Positions 1 to 8,138 of a stretch of 19,399 nt of DNA are shown here, in pieces. How positions within the stretch are numbered: the first letter of the stretch is position 1; each line of letters begins with the position of its first letter. The notes under the pieces were generated by a model. It was not told the origin of the DNA and ran no database searches. It worked only from the letters and a program-made list of their open reading frames with translations. Source of the DNA: Zancudomyces culisetae. Its lineage: Eukaryota; Kickxellomycota; Harpellomycetes; Harpellales; Legeriomycetaceae. A program made the position numbers and the translations under genes. The stretch is from positions 1 through 19,399 of the forward strand of contig LSSK01001030.1 in the NCBI GenBank assembly GCA_001969505.1. Reading direction: 5' to 3'.

Positions 1-2
1 GC

Positions 3-575
3 AACTCAAGCACACTACATGTGGCACTCAGAACACAAAACGTTGAAATTGTAAGATTGTTATTGCAATATGGCGCAGAGTTAAAAAGTAATACAATCTT
101 TTTTGGGTATTCCCCTCTGGGTAAAATTGAAATTGTGCAACTATTACTTTCTTACTGTTCTCAGGTTGGTGGTGATTCACACCTACTCAGACATGCTGTG
201 TATAAGAACAATCTAGATGCAGTTAAATTGCTTTTGAAAGATATAACTACTCTTGAAAATAGCGAATACAATTATGTATTTGATGCCTGTAAAAACAACA
301 ATATGGAAATCTTGAAACTGGTTATTGAAAATGGAGCAAGAATAAAAAAAGGAAGTGAAAGTGGGGTGATCGAGGCTTGCGAAAATAATAACCTGGAAAT
401 ATTGAAGCTTTTATTTGATAGAAATCCGAACTTGGTACTAAAAAAGGACTATGGTTTAAAGGAGGCTATCGACCACAAAAACTCTGAGATGATCAAACTT
501 TTGATTGATCATGGTGCCGATACGAGTGCGCATACGAAATCGATTATACTGGTTGCAAATGATCATAAAAGATAA
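3..575 (+). CDS. Ankyrin-repeat protein, C-terminal part (5' end outside window)
   Basis: This is the 3' end of a gene running in from the left edge. The frame is open from base 3, and the codon at 21 is GTG inside a repeat, so no real start lies in the window. The first visible repeat reads STLHVALRTQNVEIV then LLLQYGA, a near-canonical ankyrin unit. About five further units of roughly 28-31 residues follow, recognised by phrases such as NNNMEILKLVIENGA, NNNLEILKLLF and NSEMIKLLIDHGAD. These later units keep the second-helix LL pattern and the terminal GA/HG turn but have lost the TPLHxA opening, so they are divergent. No other domain is visible and the protein ends soon after the last repeat. 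Ankyrin arrays mediate protein binding; the partner cannot be read from sequence. The DNA is visibly more AT-rich than the ETF-beta and BEM1 genes, so recent acquisition is possible but unproven. Confidence 0.8.
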   Translation, partial: NSSTLHVALRTQNVEIVRLLLQYGAELKSNTIFFGYSPLGKIEIVQLLLSYCSQVGGDSHLLRHAVYKNNLDAVKLLLKDITTLENSEYNYVFDACKNNNMEILKLVIENGARIKKGSESGVIEACENNNLEILKLLFDRNPNLVLKKDYGLKEAIDHKNSEMIKLLIDHGADTSAHTKSIILVANDHKR

Positions 576-766
576 AGAACAGATTTGAGACTTGTCAAGC
601 TAAAGATGAAGGATTTAAAAAAGGCGAAGATGGTCATGATTGTACTAATCACCTCCTTATTGAAATATAAATGATATTAGTAGGACATGTGTTTGGACTA
701 GAAAAAATGTGGCTGTTTTTTCAATTATCAGTAGTCGAGAATTATTAGGTTGCTATATCACAATTT

Positions 767-800
767 TGTTTATTTTTGTTTATTTTTGTTTATTTTTTGT
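767..800. repeat. Tandem repeat, 10-base unit TATTTTTGTT, about 3 copies
   Basis: Three nearly exact copies of TATTTTTGTT follow each other; the last has an extra T. It lies about 190 bases after the ankyrin stop codon and is probably 3' flanking low-complexity DNA. Confidence 0.85.
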
Positions 801-1132
801 AATAAATTCTTATTTTATCTTGGGGAGATATATTTATTAGAGTGTGTTGGTATGATTTGTGTGTATTATTGAATATGGATATCAGTTCTGGTCTTCCACA
901 ATCTCTGATTAGTAGATAAATAAAAACAGTCAACATATAAAAGTTGTAATGTGGTAAGAGATTTTCACAGTTTCTTGGTGGGCTGTACAAGGTTGATGTT
1001 TTAACCATATTTTATCATTCTATGTACTATATCTCCCTCAAAGACACAGTTTATTTTGGATAATATAATTTCTTGGTATTTTAGAATAGTTTTTATGGAT
1101 GAAAATGATAGAAAAACGGGGAAAAATAAAAA

Positions 1133-1155
1133 GGGGGGAAGGGGAGGGGGAGGGG
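1133..1155 (+). other. G-quadruplex motif (G6-AA-G4-A-G5-A-G4)
   Basis: Four runs of at least four guanines are separated by loops of 1-2 bases. This fits the strict G-quadruplex pattern with up to four tetrads, inside otherwise very AT-rich DNA. It lies about 200 bases beyond the SEC5 stop codon, with the G-rich strand opposite to the SEC5 transcript. Folding is inferred. Confidence 0.7.
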
Positions 1156-1351
1156 AGCAGAAAAAAGTTACCTCGAGTTTAAAATGACTGCGAAATTCAG
1201 GCAAATATATAATATATAATACATAATATATAATATATCAGACTTGATTAGAAAAAGGATTATCAATTTAATAAACAAGAAAAAGTACACAAATTAAATA
1301 AATAAATAAAAGTTAAAAATAAATCAACCAAAACAACAACATTTGTCAAAT

Positions 1352-4300
1352 CTAGGCTCTAAAACACCTAAATTGTATGGAAGATCTATTATTAGCACGC
1401 TCAATCAACCCAGCAATCAATTGCCAACTGCCGGTACCAAGTTGTAGGGACAAGAGTGAACGTTGTAAATCAAAGGAATTGGAGGACACCTTTGGTAACA
1501 ACACAAGTAGTTCCTTAGGAAGAGTAGTAGCAGGGGGTTCGGTTGGTGATGCCAGTGGAGGCGAATTGGAATTGGAATTGAAATTGAAATTGGAATTAGG
1601 ACCTTTAGCAGACCGAGAATTGGAAGAATACGAATGTGGTGATTGTGGAGGAAGCGATGAAGGAGATGAAGGAGTATCGGAAGGATGACGTTTCCAGGTT
1701 GTTGATAAATAGGCAAAAAGCAGTCTAAAGGATTCATTACTGGACGGCGAGGAATAAGCAGCAAGAGTCTGGATGACAAATAGAATCTCTAGACAAGCCT
1801 GTACCAAACCATTGTAGCTGAAGGTGTCAACATACCGGTAAGAGGAAAGCATAACCTGGGCAATGTTGGCCAGCATGGTTTGGAAACCACGCCTTATCAA
1901 AACGGATTGCCGGCCAATAGAAGTGGAAGAAGAAGGAGAAGGAGAATAAGAGGAAAGATCACCAAGCCCACCACCAGATGTTTCGGTTGATGCATTTAGG
2001 TTTGATCTCGAGTTTGATTTTGAGTTTGAGTTTGGATTACTCTGGATGGCTTCACCAACCAGATCCAAAATTTCAGCATGTACAAAGACCAGAAATAGCA
2101 GAGATTCGTTAATATAAGGACGCAATCCCGAGACAGGCTCGTGGGTGGCCCAGCTGTAACCACCCATTAGAATACCACGCTTCAACACCAGACCTAACTG
2201 CCTGCTCTTTGTCCATATATAACTATTAAAAATCAAATCATCAAGTCTCCTAAACATCCTTTCCAGTTGAGGAATCTGAGATGAGAGACTGATACTCATT
2301 ACCTGGCGCACAGCCTTGGAATGCAACAGGTCGGGAAGAACCAACATGCGGAATGCATGCATGTTGCACAAAGTCACCAGCTTGTAGAAATTGTAGCGGT
2401 CGGCTTGTGTAGAAGGAAGCTTTTCACGCTCAGCTCGCATTGCCAGGAAATACAAGGAATCCATAAACTCATATATACTGGTAATAAACAGGTCGCTTAT
2501 TTGGTCAATGGAGCGAGTCTTGATGCGGTCGACGTGATTCAAGACATGTCGATCAAGACTTGATCGAGTGAACAGATCAGCGACTTGTTTATCATCCTGA
2601 CCATTGGCCTTCGATCCAACCATTTCCGTTGTACCAATGGCTTCAATGTGGCCCAGAATAGCCTGCTGCACGCGCAAATACAGAGGCACCAAGTCAGTGT
2701 TGGTGACAGTGGCGGCAAACGATGGAGCTGTGGAGTCCTCGCCTCCACCCCAGGCCTCATGCAGTTTTTTTAGCATAAAGAACTGTGGCCAGTGCGCTGT
2801 ACCTCGTCGCAACACCCACGTCTCGTGTATGTGGAATGTCTTTGCATCAACCTGCCAAAGCTCGCCCAACACAAGCAGTATTCCGTATTTCAACTGACTA
2901 ACCACAACTTCCAACATGTCTCTGATCTGGTCGCTGATCCGCAGCGCTACAATATCGTTGACTGCATCTGTCACTGTCTCCACAATTGTCGTCATAAAAT
3001 ATCCTGCCACTAATGTGTGCGATTGCGGAAGACTCTGTGCCACTTTTTCTGCAAAACCTGGCTCTGTTTCCATCTCTCTTAACATCAATCCCTCTACTCC
3101 ACTTTTTTCTTTTTCTTTTTCTTTTTCTCCATTTTCTTTGTTATGCTTTACTAATCTTAGCATTTTAAACAATTGTCGTCCAAAAACTGCAATCGCCTGT
3201 TCAACAAACTGATAACATTGTCGTGCCTTTTCATCACTATTGTCAGTATATCTATCACTGCTTACACTTCCTCTGTACTTACTATCCATGTGCGATCGTG
3301 CCAGCTTCCAGAAATCTGGAACACTCCGTACAATTACCGTGCTAAGACTCTTAATCGCTCCCAAAATCACCCGCCACTTCTCAAACTCAACATCGCTGCC
3401 CGCTGTCGAAAAACTATAATCCAGCATCCCTTGTGTCTCCAATGCCCGTTTCATCTCCTCTCCTCGTTTCCGCAGCTCCTTCTCCTCATTCGTACCATCT
3501 CCTACCTCCCCTGGCTGCTTATCTACCCCAAACTCTGTATCTACTATCACAGCTGCTCTTCTTACACTCAGACTTTCAAGTTTTTCATCCATCGCTTCAT
3601 GCACTTCTCGCAACTGTGCTAGAATCCATTGGTGTTGTCTTTCAAGGAAGTATCCTACCGGATCGCCCGATACTGCTCCCAGCTCGTACAGATACTTGAT
3701 CACCGACTCCTGCTCCTCAATTGTCCTGTATGTCTGCCCCAAATGTGAATACAACTCTCCCTGCAGTTCCTCCACGCTACGCTGCACCTCTGTCCACACA
3801 TTATCCACAATATTATCTAGCGCTGTCGTTTGTCGCAATTCTGTCCCCGTCTCCTCTCCACTCTGCTTCAGCTGCTTCAGCAACATCCTCCCCTTCTTGT
3901 ACTCTCGTACCGCTTCGTCAAATTTCCCCTGTCTCGTCATCTCCATCAATGTATACGGCAAATTGAAAAAAAATTTGTACCTCCCTACTATACTCAGTGT
4001 ACTTCGGATCTTCTCCGCTTGTGTTCGTCGTGCTATAATCGGATTGTATATATTCTCCGCCCTCTCCGTACACTTCTCTATCGCCAACTGAAAACTCTTT
4101 GTTCCATAGTCCTCCACTTCATTCAAACTGTTCTCCTTCATCTCATCGTACATCATATCTATTTTGTTCTTGGCCTCCACAAACCTATTGAAATTATGTC
4201 GCACCAATATTTTCAGTGCCTCTGAACGTTGCGAAACCGCCGCCCTCAATGTCTTGGCGCCCTGTATCAAATCTCCATATGTTGCATCCTTTTGCACTGT

Positions 4301-4775
4301 TACCAAATAATCGCTCGCTGAAAACATCCGATGTGTCACAAAATACTTTGCCCTAAAACTCAAATCATTCATCATCATTGGATCTTCTTGTTGATACAAC
4401 ACCTCCATTATCGACGGTTTCAGCCCCAGCGGATCATAGTCCTTAAATACCGCATACTGTTTCAGCTTCTCCTCCTCCTCAACCGCTCCGCCTTTGCCCT
4501 CAGGTTCAGCCTTCTCACCTCCCATCCCTACCCCTACCCCTCCTACCCCCAGTTCTTCCTCTTCCTCCCCCTCCTCTTTTTCTCTCTCTCCAGGTATTTC
4601 TCGCCAAGTCGTTACATTGAACGATTCCAAGCCATAGTACCTAAGAACTATTTATTTATTTATTTATTCATACATCCATTCGTTTGTTTGTTTGTTCATT
4701 TAAAATTTCCCACTTTATTAAGGTTTAGATTTATTCATTTTTTTACTTACCCTCTGTATCATCAAACATGTTCAT
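1352..4775 (-). CDS. SEC5: Exocyst complex subunit Sec5 (two exons: 4775-4751 and 4647-1352)
   Basis: Sec5 (EXOC2 family) is a subunit of the octameric exocyst, which tethers secretory vesicles at sites of polarised growth. The predicted product is 1106 residues, somewhat longer than familiar yeast Sec5 proteins. After a short N-terminus (VLRYYGL then SFNVTTW, as expected of fungal Sec5) comes an acidic and Gly/Val-rich segment at about residues 27-68. The conserved core follows, starting at DYDPLG (about residue 78), with SDYLVTVQKDATYGDL and NIVGRYKF-like helices and then mostly helical sequence. Two Ser/Asn/Pro-rich low-complexity insertions lie at about 876-915 and 998-1048. The large exon has no ATG at the conserved N-terminus: its open frame begins at a stop upstream of VLRYYGL. 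I therefore join it to an upstream 25-base exon through a GTAAGT...TAG intron. Identity is strong; the exon structure is inferred from frame and motif. An internal ATG in the Gly-rich stretch is the alternative start but would lose the conserved N-terminus. Confidence 0.88.
1560..1600 (-). repeat. Hexanucleotide-type coding repeat in SEC5 (Asn/Phe/Ser tract)
   Basis: On the plus strand it appears as repeated GAATTG and AAATTG units. On the coding strand it gives an alternating Asn-Phe/Asn-Ser tract inside the C-terminal low-complexity insertion of Sec5. Length variation between strains is likely but not shown. Confidence 0.6.
4521..4550 (-). other. G-quadruplex motif in the SEC5 coding strand
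   Basis: On the SEC5 sense strand there are five guanine runs of 3-5 bases separated by two- to five-base spacers, including GGGGTAGGGGTAGGG. The motif encodes the Gly/Val-rich segment near the N-terminus. Because it is in the sense strand, the mRNA itself could fold. Confidence 0.65.
4648..4750 (-). other. SEC5: Predicted spliceosomal intron in SEC5 (103 bases)
   Basis: Read on the minus strand, it starts GTAAGT at 4750 and ends AAATAG at 4648. Splicing joins ATGAACATGTTTGATGATAC and ten following bases to TTCTTAGGTACTATGGC in frame, giving MNMFDDTEVLRYYGL. A later TTCTTAG acceptor 7 bases downstream would put the product out of frame and hit a stop quickly. A weak branch-like TCTAAAC lies about 75 bases before the acceptor. 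One short intron near the 5' end is typical of yeast genes. Confidence 0.72.
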
Positions 4776-4845
4776 CCCCTCAATATCACTCGTATATATT
4801 CCGTCCCGTTATTCTTATTTCTTTATTATTGCAATATAGCACAAT

Positions 4846-4880
4846 ATACTACACTACACTATATTATACTATACTATACT
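4846..4880. repeat. Pentanucleotide microsatellite (ACTAC/ACTAT)
   Basis: Successive five-base units ACTAC, ACTAC, ACTAT, then ACTAT units after an ATT interruption. It lies just upstream of the predicted SEC5 first exon, within its promoter region. Confidence 0.75.
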
Positions 4881-5275
4881 CTTTTTTTTCCGTCTTTATT
4901 TTCTTTCTAGTCAAAACCACAAATTTCTCTAGAGTCCTTTTGTTTTGTTCGTTTGTATATTATTCTTTTTTTTTTCTCCAACCACATCAAATTCTCTAGT
5001 AATATTCTCGTTCCTCTACCATTTAACGCAAAAAGAACAAATAACAATTCTAACAATAAATAATACTGTACTCTATTTTAATTTAATTTAATTTGCTTTT
5101 ATCTTATTTACAGATTTTTCGGTTCTTATATTATTAATGTGTATTTATTTACACACTCTTGTATCTTTTAACCGCTATTTCTGGTTTTTTTATTTTAAAA
5201 AAATTAAAATAAAATTAAAATAAAATATTATACCATGTTATATTATGGTGCAAGTTTTTCAATCTCAGCTTTTTT

Positions 5276-5329
5276 ATTTTATTTTATTTTATTTTATTTT
5301 ATTTGTTGTAATATTTGTTGTAATATTTG
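5276..5329. repeat. ATTTT pentanucleotide run followed by 12-base tandem repeat
   Basis: About five and a half copies of ATTTT run straight into 2.3 copies of TTTGTTGTAATA (5302-5329). Both are exact. No coding role. Confidence 0.85.
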
Positions 5330-6020
5330 CCACACCATACATATTATTTTTATATTATTAGTATATGCAACTGAAAATTACACTAGTAATGAAAATATCA
5401 AAAATATCAAAAGAAAGAATAAAAGAGTAAAAAGCCTAACCAGTGATTCTTTTATTTTTCTTTAGCCCAACTATTACCAGTATGGAATGGGAATATCAAT
5501 TAGATAGGAGAAAGGAACAGAGATTTTGTTTTTTGTTTTTTTTTCCAATAATTTTGTTCTTGACATTTTTATTTGCCTATTAATTCAGTTTATTTTATTT
5601 GCTGTTTATTCTACTCATCTACCAATAACAAACCAACTTGTCAAAATACAAAATTTAATTTAATAAATATAATAAAATATAATGTATTGGTATAACAAGT
5701 ACCTTTATCCCAATAAATTTGAAAAGTGAATAATAATATTCCTTTTTTGCTCTTTTAAATCATATATTATAATATCATCATCATATTCAGTATTCAAACA
5801 GAAAAATAGACAAGTAAATCAAAAAAATCAAAACTTGGAACCATCTGTTTAGTGTTGTTATTTCTAATAAATTGGCTTTTTAAAGCTAAAATGTAAATAC
5901 TCTATAAAATAAAATAATTATTAGTATAATTATATTGTAATAATATATCTAGTAAAAAGGTTTAAAAAAAAACGCCTAATAAATAATGGTTTACCATCAA
6001 AATGTCTAAATTTTTTTCTT

Positions 6021-6073
6021 CTCCTCCTTCTCCTCCTTCTCCTCCTTCTCCTCCTTCTTCTCCTTCTTCTTCA
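6021..6073. repeat. Minisatellite, four exact CTCCTCCTT units plus CTT-rich tail
   Basis: Four perfect 9-base copies occupy 6021-6056, followed by degenerate CTT/CTTC units to about 6073. The array lies 45-97 bases beyond the aquaporin stop codon, so the aquaporin transcript may carry it as a purine-rich AAGGAGGAG repeat in its 3' UTR. Confidence 0.88.
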
Positions 6074-6117
6074 CCTCTTTCCTTCAATACACAAATACAA
6101 ACATTATGCATAGGAGA

Positions 6118-7194
6118 CTATTTATCTCCGACCTTAGTTCTGTATTCCTGGTTGGACCAAGTCAACAACTCATAAATACTCGCTCCAATAAACCCACCCA
6201 AAAATGAACCAACTATGCTAGCAACCATAAAGATTGTTGTCTTTTTCAAAATATCTAGGGACCCAAAGACCATCCATGTTAGAGTTCTAAACGCAATATC
6301 AAGGATTGGATTAAAACTACCGCCATAGTCTGTGAACCCAAATATAAGCTTGCATCCAGCATAACTCATTCCAATTGCGATTGGTGCAGTATGCCGCATT
6401 GATACATTTTTGATGTCGGTGATTGCAAACACTGCAATGACAAAGATGCATGACCCAACAAGTTCACTGATAAATGCGTGTAAAAAATCTCCCTTTGAAA
6501 ATACATAGTTGAAATACCGTGTTGCGGCTGCAGCTGCGGTTGCTGTCGATTGGGTGGTATCCATCACACTTCCTCCTCTCAACTTGAATGGTATATCTGA
6601 TAAACACAAATTCGAAATAATATAGAGGAATGAACCTGGAAATCCAAATATATTTCCCTTTGAAGTACAGCTAGTATTGATATATGGTCGGTAACTGTCC
6701 AGATTTGCAATTCTATCCAAGTTCCTCTGCATCATGGTAGATGTCGCAGTTCCATTCAACAACTTGGCAAATTCTATACCCTGTGCAGGATCCTCAAACT
6801 CCAGTTGACTCTTGCTAATCAGTACACTTCGGATTGCTGGCAAATAGATCAGGTACGCCAAGTAGCACGCCAGAAATGCCGCTACTACCTGGAGCAAAAA
6901 GTACACAATTGCTCGCAGCACACTAAATCGGCGATATATGCTGAAACTCAGAGTAACTGCTGGGTTCAAGTGTCCGCCAGATAACCCACCGCATATAAAT
7001 ATACCTACCATCAGCGCCAGTCCATACGCAAAGCTATTGAGTACGTGCATATTCTTCCCTTTGTCACCTCCATAGATCTGTTGAAACAGCACACTGGATG
7101 ACAAAAATACAAATACAAACGTTCCCAAAAACTCTGCTATAAATGGAGACGCCTTGAACGTCTTTGTTCGTAGTGTTGATCCTCGCCTTGCCAT
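6118..7194 (-). CDS. Unorthodox aquaporin / aquaglyceroporin (MIP family channel)
   Basis: A 358-residue major intrinsic protein. TM1 starts at PFIAEFLGTF (17-26) with the conserved Glu21. The first NPA box is in SGGHLNPAVT (NPA 77-79). TM3 is about 94-118, and TM4 starts near 238 with AFISELVGS and its Glu244. The second box is GGSFNPILD (NPI 295-297), and TM6 is about 320-342. MIP channels pass water or small solutes such as glycerol. The Asp after the second box is a glycerol-channel feature. Oddities: the second NPA is NPI, and the next residue, almost always the pore Arg, is Leu298. A plain alignment to AQP1/GlpF puts Lys282 at the TM5 filter site and Tyr57 at the TM2 site. Loop C (about 120-238) is far larger than the roughly 40 residues of GlpF and includes an Ala/Thr-rich tract. 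The start ATG has A at -3. Family is certain; substrate is unknown. Confidence 0.92.
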   Translation of the reverse strand: MARRGSTLRTKTFKASPFIAEFLGTFVFVFLSSSVLFQQIYGGDKGKNMHVLNSFAYGLALMVGIFICGGLSGGHLNPAVTLSFSIYRRFSVLRAIVYFLLQVVAAFLACYLAYLIYLPAIRSVLISKSQLEFEDPAQGIEFAKLLNGTATSTMMQRNLDRIANLDSYRPYINTSCTSKGNIFGFPGSFLYIISNLCLSDIPFKLRGGSVMDTTQSTATAAAAATRYFNYVFSKGDFLHAFISELVGSCIFVIAVFAITDIKNVSMRHTAPIAIGMSYAGCKLIFGFTDYGGSFNPILDIAFRTLTWMVFGSLDILKKTTIFMVASIVGSFLGGFIGASIYELLTWSNQEYRTKVGDK

Positions 7195-7510
7195 TGTTTT
7201 TTCTTTTTTTCTTTTATACTTTTGTATTTTCTAGTTTTGATTAAAAGATGGTTTCGAATCGGAAAAAAAGTAATAGAGCTAGAAGAATCAATGATATTAC
7301 CCTGTTGTTAAACCCTTATTCTTATTATATCCCGGTTATTTTTGTAAATATAAGATTTTTTTTTAACCCGTAAAATGTAGTAAGTGTTATTTTTTTTTGT
7401 TTTCTTTCTCTACTTTTAACCAAGTTATTGTCAATTAAAACAATAATAAAAAGCAGGAGGATAGAGTCTGTAATGCTAATGTACTTGAAAAAATGAAAAT
7501 GAGCTACGTT

Positions 7511-7536
7511 GCTTTTGCTTTTGCTTTTGCTCTTGC
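7511..7536. repeat. GCTTTT hexanucleotide repeat
   Basis: About four copies of GCTTTT with one CTCTTG variant. It lies about 320 bases upstream of the aquaporin start, within its probable promoter. Confidence 0.8.
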
Positions 7537-7704
7537 TTTAGTTCTTTTGTTAATAGTGTTGTAAATGAAAGTTTATGATTCTAGTTAAGGAATGTATGAT
7601 GCTTCTTTTTTAATGATATGCATAAATGCTAAAAAATAATAATAATGTTCTTTCTGTACTAGTTATTAGAAATAGTATAAAAAAAAAGGAAAAACTGAAT
7701 ATCT

Positions 7705-7733
7705 CTTTTTTTTGTTTTTGTTTTTGTTTTTGT
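7705..7733. repeat. TTTTTG microsatellite
   Basis: A poly(T) tract passes into three to four copies of TTTTTG. Such tracts commonly exclude nucleosomes in yeast promoters; that role is only inferred here. Confidence 0.75.
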
Positions 7734-7817
7734 ATTTTCTGAACCTAGAGTATCAGTTTGTTCTTTCTTTTATTTGAGTCTTTCCAGACAACAACAAATA
7801 GTATCGACACATAAAGT

Positions 7818-7874
7818 AATACTAGGATAGTATTGGTACTTTGCTGTGATAATATAATGTCTACCAGCAAAGTA
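7818..7874. repeat. Two adjacent perfect inverted repeats (hairpins)
   Basis: First: AATACT (7818-7823) and AGTATT (7829-7834) around a 5-base loop. Second: TACTTTGCTG (7837-7846) and CAGCAAAGTA (7865-7874) around an 18-base loop. Only two bases separate them. A 10-base perfect stem is unusual in this spacer. Function unknown. Confidence 0.75.
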
Positions 7875-8138
7875 ATAGTTATATTAGTTGATGCTCGTAG
7901 GTCTTTTTTTTTGCTTTTTTGAGAAACTAGAATGATGATTATAGTTTATGCTGTTTTTGTACACTTTAATATACCTTAGCCATACCTCTCCTCTTCTTCT
8001 TCCTCCTCCTCATATCTCTCTCCCCTTATTAATCCTTCTACTTTTTAGGCTCGACTAAATTTCCTAGCTTAATTTTCCTGAATAAAATAAAGTTTGGAGA
8101 TTAATTTCAAAAATAAAAGAAAAAAAGACAAATTAATA

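Larger units (their letters stand above)
576..1351. other. Intergenic spacer between ankyrin gene and SEC5 3' end
   Basis: Both flanking genes end here (convergent arrangement), so this should hold two 3' untranslated regions. It contains a TATTTTTGTT 10-base tandem repeat, a G-rich quadruplex motif, a TATAATA-rich stretch near 1205-1240 and an AAAT microsatellite near 1297-1310. A 72-codon ATG ORF on the minus strand (790-1008) has no recognisable features and is not called. Confidence 0.7.
4776..6117. other. Intergenic spacer: SEC5 promoter and aquaporin 3' region
   Basis: Both flanking genes are on the minus strand, so the left part should hold the SEC5 promoter and the right end the aquaporin 3' UTR. 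It contains ACTAT/ACTAC repeats (4846-4880), several long poly(T) tracts, ATTTT and TTTGTTGTAATA tandem repeats, and the CTCCTCCTT repeat. A 76-codon plus-strand ORF at 5235-5465 is made largely from the ATTTT repeat and is not called. No RNA gene is seen. Confidence 0.7.

Noticed and set aside
790-1008. 72-codon minus-strand ATG ORF
   Set aside because: Not recognisable, lies in the SEC5 3' flank, and short ATG ORFs of this length occur by chance in this DNA.
3173-4225. Several plus-strand frames of 80-150 codons opposite SEC5
   Set aside because: Shadows of the SEC5 coding strand with Ser/Pro/Leu-rich random composition.
4331-4999. 222-codon plus-strand frame across the SEC5 start
   Set aside because: It overlaps the SEC5 coding region and promoter; its Phe/Tyr/Leu-rich product comes from pyrimidine-rich DNA and is not a credible protein.
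5235-5465. 76-codon plus-strand ORF
   Set aside because: Much of it is translated ATTTT and TTTGTTGTAATA repeat.
7247-7262. GGTTTCGAATC as a tRNA B-box
   Set aside because: It has an extra T relative to GGTTCGAATC, and no A-box or cloverleaf arms surround it.
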